Assembly (NCBI GenBank): GCA_000750105.3
Contig: JPHH03000009.1
Span: 434,001 to 498,000 of the forward strand
From: Tolypocladium sp. Sup5 PDA-1
Taxonomy: Eukaryota > Ascomycota > Sordariomycetes > Hypocreales > Ophiocordycipitaceae
Direction of reading: 5' to 3'
DNA length: 64,000 bases
Both the position numbers and the translations under genes were made by a program. Below, piece by piece: positions 63,137 to 64,000 of this stretch. The notes under the pieces are model-generated. The model was not told the DNA's origin. It searched no databases and saw only the letters and a list, made by a program, of their open reading frames with translations. The first letter of the stretch is position 1; each line of letters starts with the position of its first letter.

Positions 63137-64000
63137 TTAGGCGGCTTCCTCCTTGCCCCATCGCGCCGTCTCGTCGCCATCCTTCCACTCGCGCTCCACG
63201 TAGCCGAGTTCTCGTTTGACCTTCTCGACAACCTCTCTATCTCCCGTGTTCTTTCCAGCGTTGTCACTGGGTTTCGTCAGCAATTGTGGTGGTGCAGGAG
63301 TACATCGCCGGGGATGGCTCTAGGGTAGGTGGAATGTACTGACCTGATCTTGATAGCTGGCCGCCCTGCAGCTGAGCTGATTTTAATGACAATATTCAAG
63401 GGAACCGACTTCTTTCCGGTCTTGAGATGAGTGAAGTCATTTGTCAAAAAGGTGCCGACACCGAACGTGGGCTGGAATCCGGACTCATCCGAAATTTTCT
63501 TGTACTCCAAGCAACGCTCAATGTTGAGGGAGTCGGAAAAGACAATGACCTTCTTGCCCTTGACACCTTGTTGGTCATAGTACGTCCGCATCATCTTTAC
63601 GTACTCGGCCGGATCTCCGGAATCTTGTCGCACTCCGGTGAACATCTCAGCATATGTCATCATGCTGCCGTCCGGCTTCTGGAAGGCGTCTGTCGAGACA
63701 CCGCCGTCGACGGGCCGGATAGGTTGGCTGAAGGACCTCAGGAACTCTTGGGTGCCAAATGTATCCGTCAAGGCAATTGCCAAATTCGTGCCAAAGCAGC
63801 TGACCCAATGGCGCAGCGCCTCCTCCGTCGCTCGCCTATAGTCGCCAATGATGGCTGCCGTTCCCATGAACCACTCGTGTGCCACGGTTCCCACCGGAGG
63901 GATCCCGAACCGCATGGCCAGATGTACATTGCTGGTACCCGACAGCTTCCCAGGGAGCCCTTTGGTAGCCGCTTCCTTTGACGCCTTCACAAGGCCTCGG
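63137..64000 (-). CDS. NPT1: Nicotinate phosphoribosyltransferase, C-terminal part (5' end outside window)
   Basis: The frame enters from the window edge and runs to the stop at 63137-63139. A 77-nt intron (63267-63343, GCTGACG branch) precedes the last exon, which encodes the segment beginning SDNAGKNTGDREVVE. Conserved blocks are GTSNVHLAMRFGIPPVGT, AHEWFMG, ALTDTFGTQEFL, the phosphoribosyl-binding GVRQDSGDP and GVGTFLTND. These identify the nicotinate phosphoribosyltransferase family. The enzyme makes nicotinic acid mononucleotide from nicotinate and PRPP, with ATP, in NAD salvage. The last ~45 residues are Lys/Glu-rich, as in fungal homologues. Confidence 0.96.

Noticed and set aside
1..64000. 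A biosynthetic cluster or multi-gene defence system
   Set aside because: The neighbouring genes belong to unrelated housekeeping pathways in mixed orientation. No core enzyme (PKS, NRPS, terpene cyclase other than ERG9) or NLR-type gene was seen.

Overview
The window is nuclear DNA from a filamentous ascomycete, most likely a GC-rich Sordariomycete of the order Hypocreales. Genes carry short introns (48-77 nt, one of 134 nt) with GT..AG ends and CTRAC-like branch points. The gene content is typical of such fungi: RTC5, RCF1, CCC1, GPI14, squalene synthase, nibrin, a GPR1/FUN34/YaaH-type acetate transporter, an I9/S8 subtilisin and a WSC glycoprotein. The order-level placement is an impression from protein style, not a computed result. 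I rebuilt exon structures by hand from reading frames and splice signals; in all intact models except the partial ones at the edges the exon lengths sum to a multiple of three.

Layout. 1-4.4 kb: the 3' end of an unrecognised gene, then two unrelated secreted proteins transcribed away from each other. 5.5-20.4 kb: a dense block with RTC5 (TLDc), RCF1 (Hig1), a membrane-anchored ZZ/EF-hand protein, a CCC1-type vacuolar transporter, an Ada-type methyl-phosphotriester sensor, an alpha/beta hydrolase with an apparent frameshift, a translin-family protein with an 18-nt microexon, and GPI14. 20.9-22.8 kb: a large F-box-like protein. 22.8-28.1 kb: a gene-poor stretch with a small AT-rich island. 28.1-31.9 kb: a secreted subtilisin and squalene synthase. 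33.3-49.3 kb: a UDP-rhamnose-type epimerase/reductase, a broken gene, a DnaJ-X cochaperone, a cytochrome b5-like protein, a large disordered protein with three FFYA motifs, nibrin with a GC-AG intron, an orphan and a monocarboxylate-type MFS transporter. 50.9-51.9 kb: the acetate transporter. 51.9-59.8 kb: almost 8 kb without a supportable gene. 59.8-64.0 kb: a membrane-anchored Cys-rich/WSC protein and the 3' part of nicotinate phosphoribosyltransferase.

The genes do not form an operon or an evident biosynthetic cluster. Most are housekeeping functions: respiration, iron storage, sterol and GPI-anchor synthesis, NAD salvage, DNA damage response and protein folding. Several secreted or surface proteins that could act outside the cell are interspersed. 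I see no tRNA, rRNA, CRISPR array or intact transposable element.

I did not find a convincing new multi-gene system. The items most worth a second look are the divergent pair of unknown secreted proteins, the Ada-type sensor that lacks a methyltransferase domain, the WSC protein with two Cys-rich repeats, the two apparently frame-broken genes (about 15.78 kb and 34.4-35.5 kb), and the repeated FFYA motif protein.
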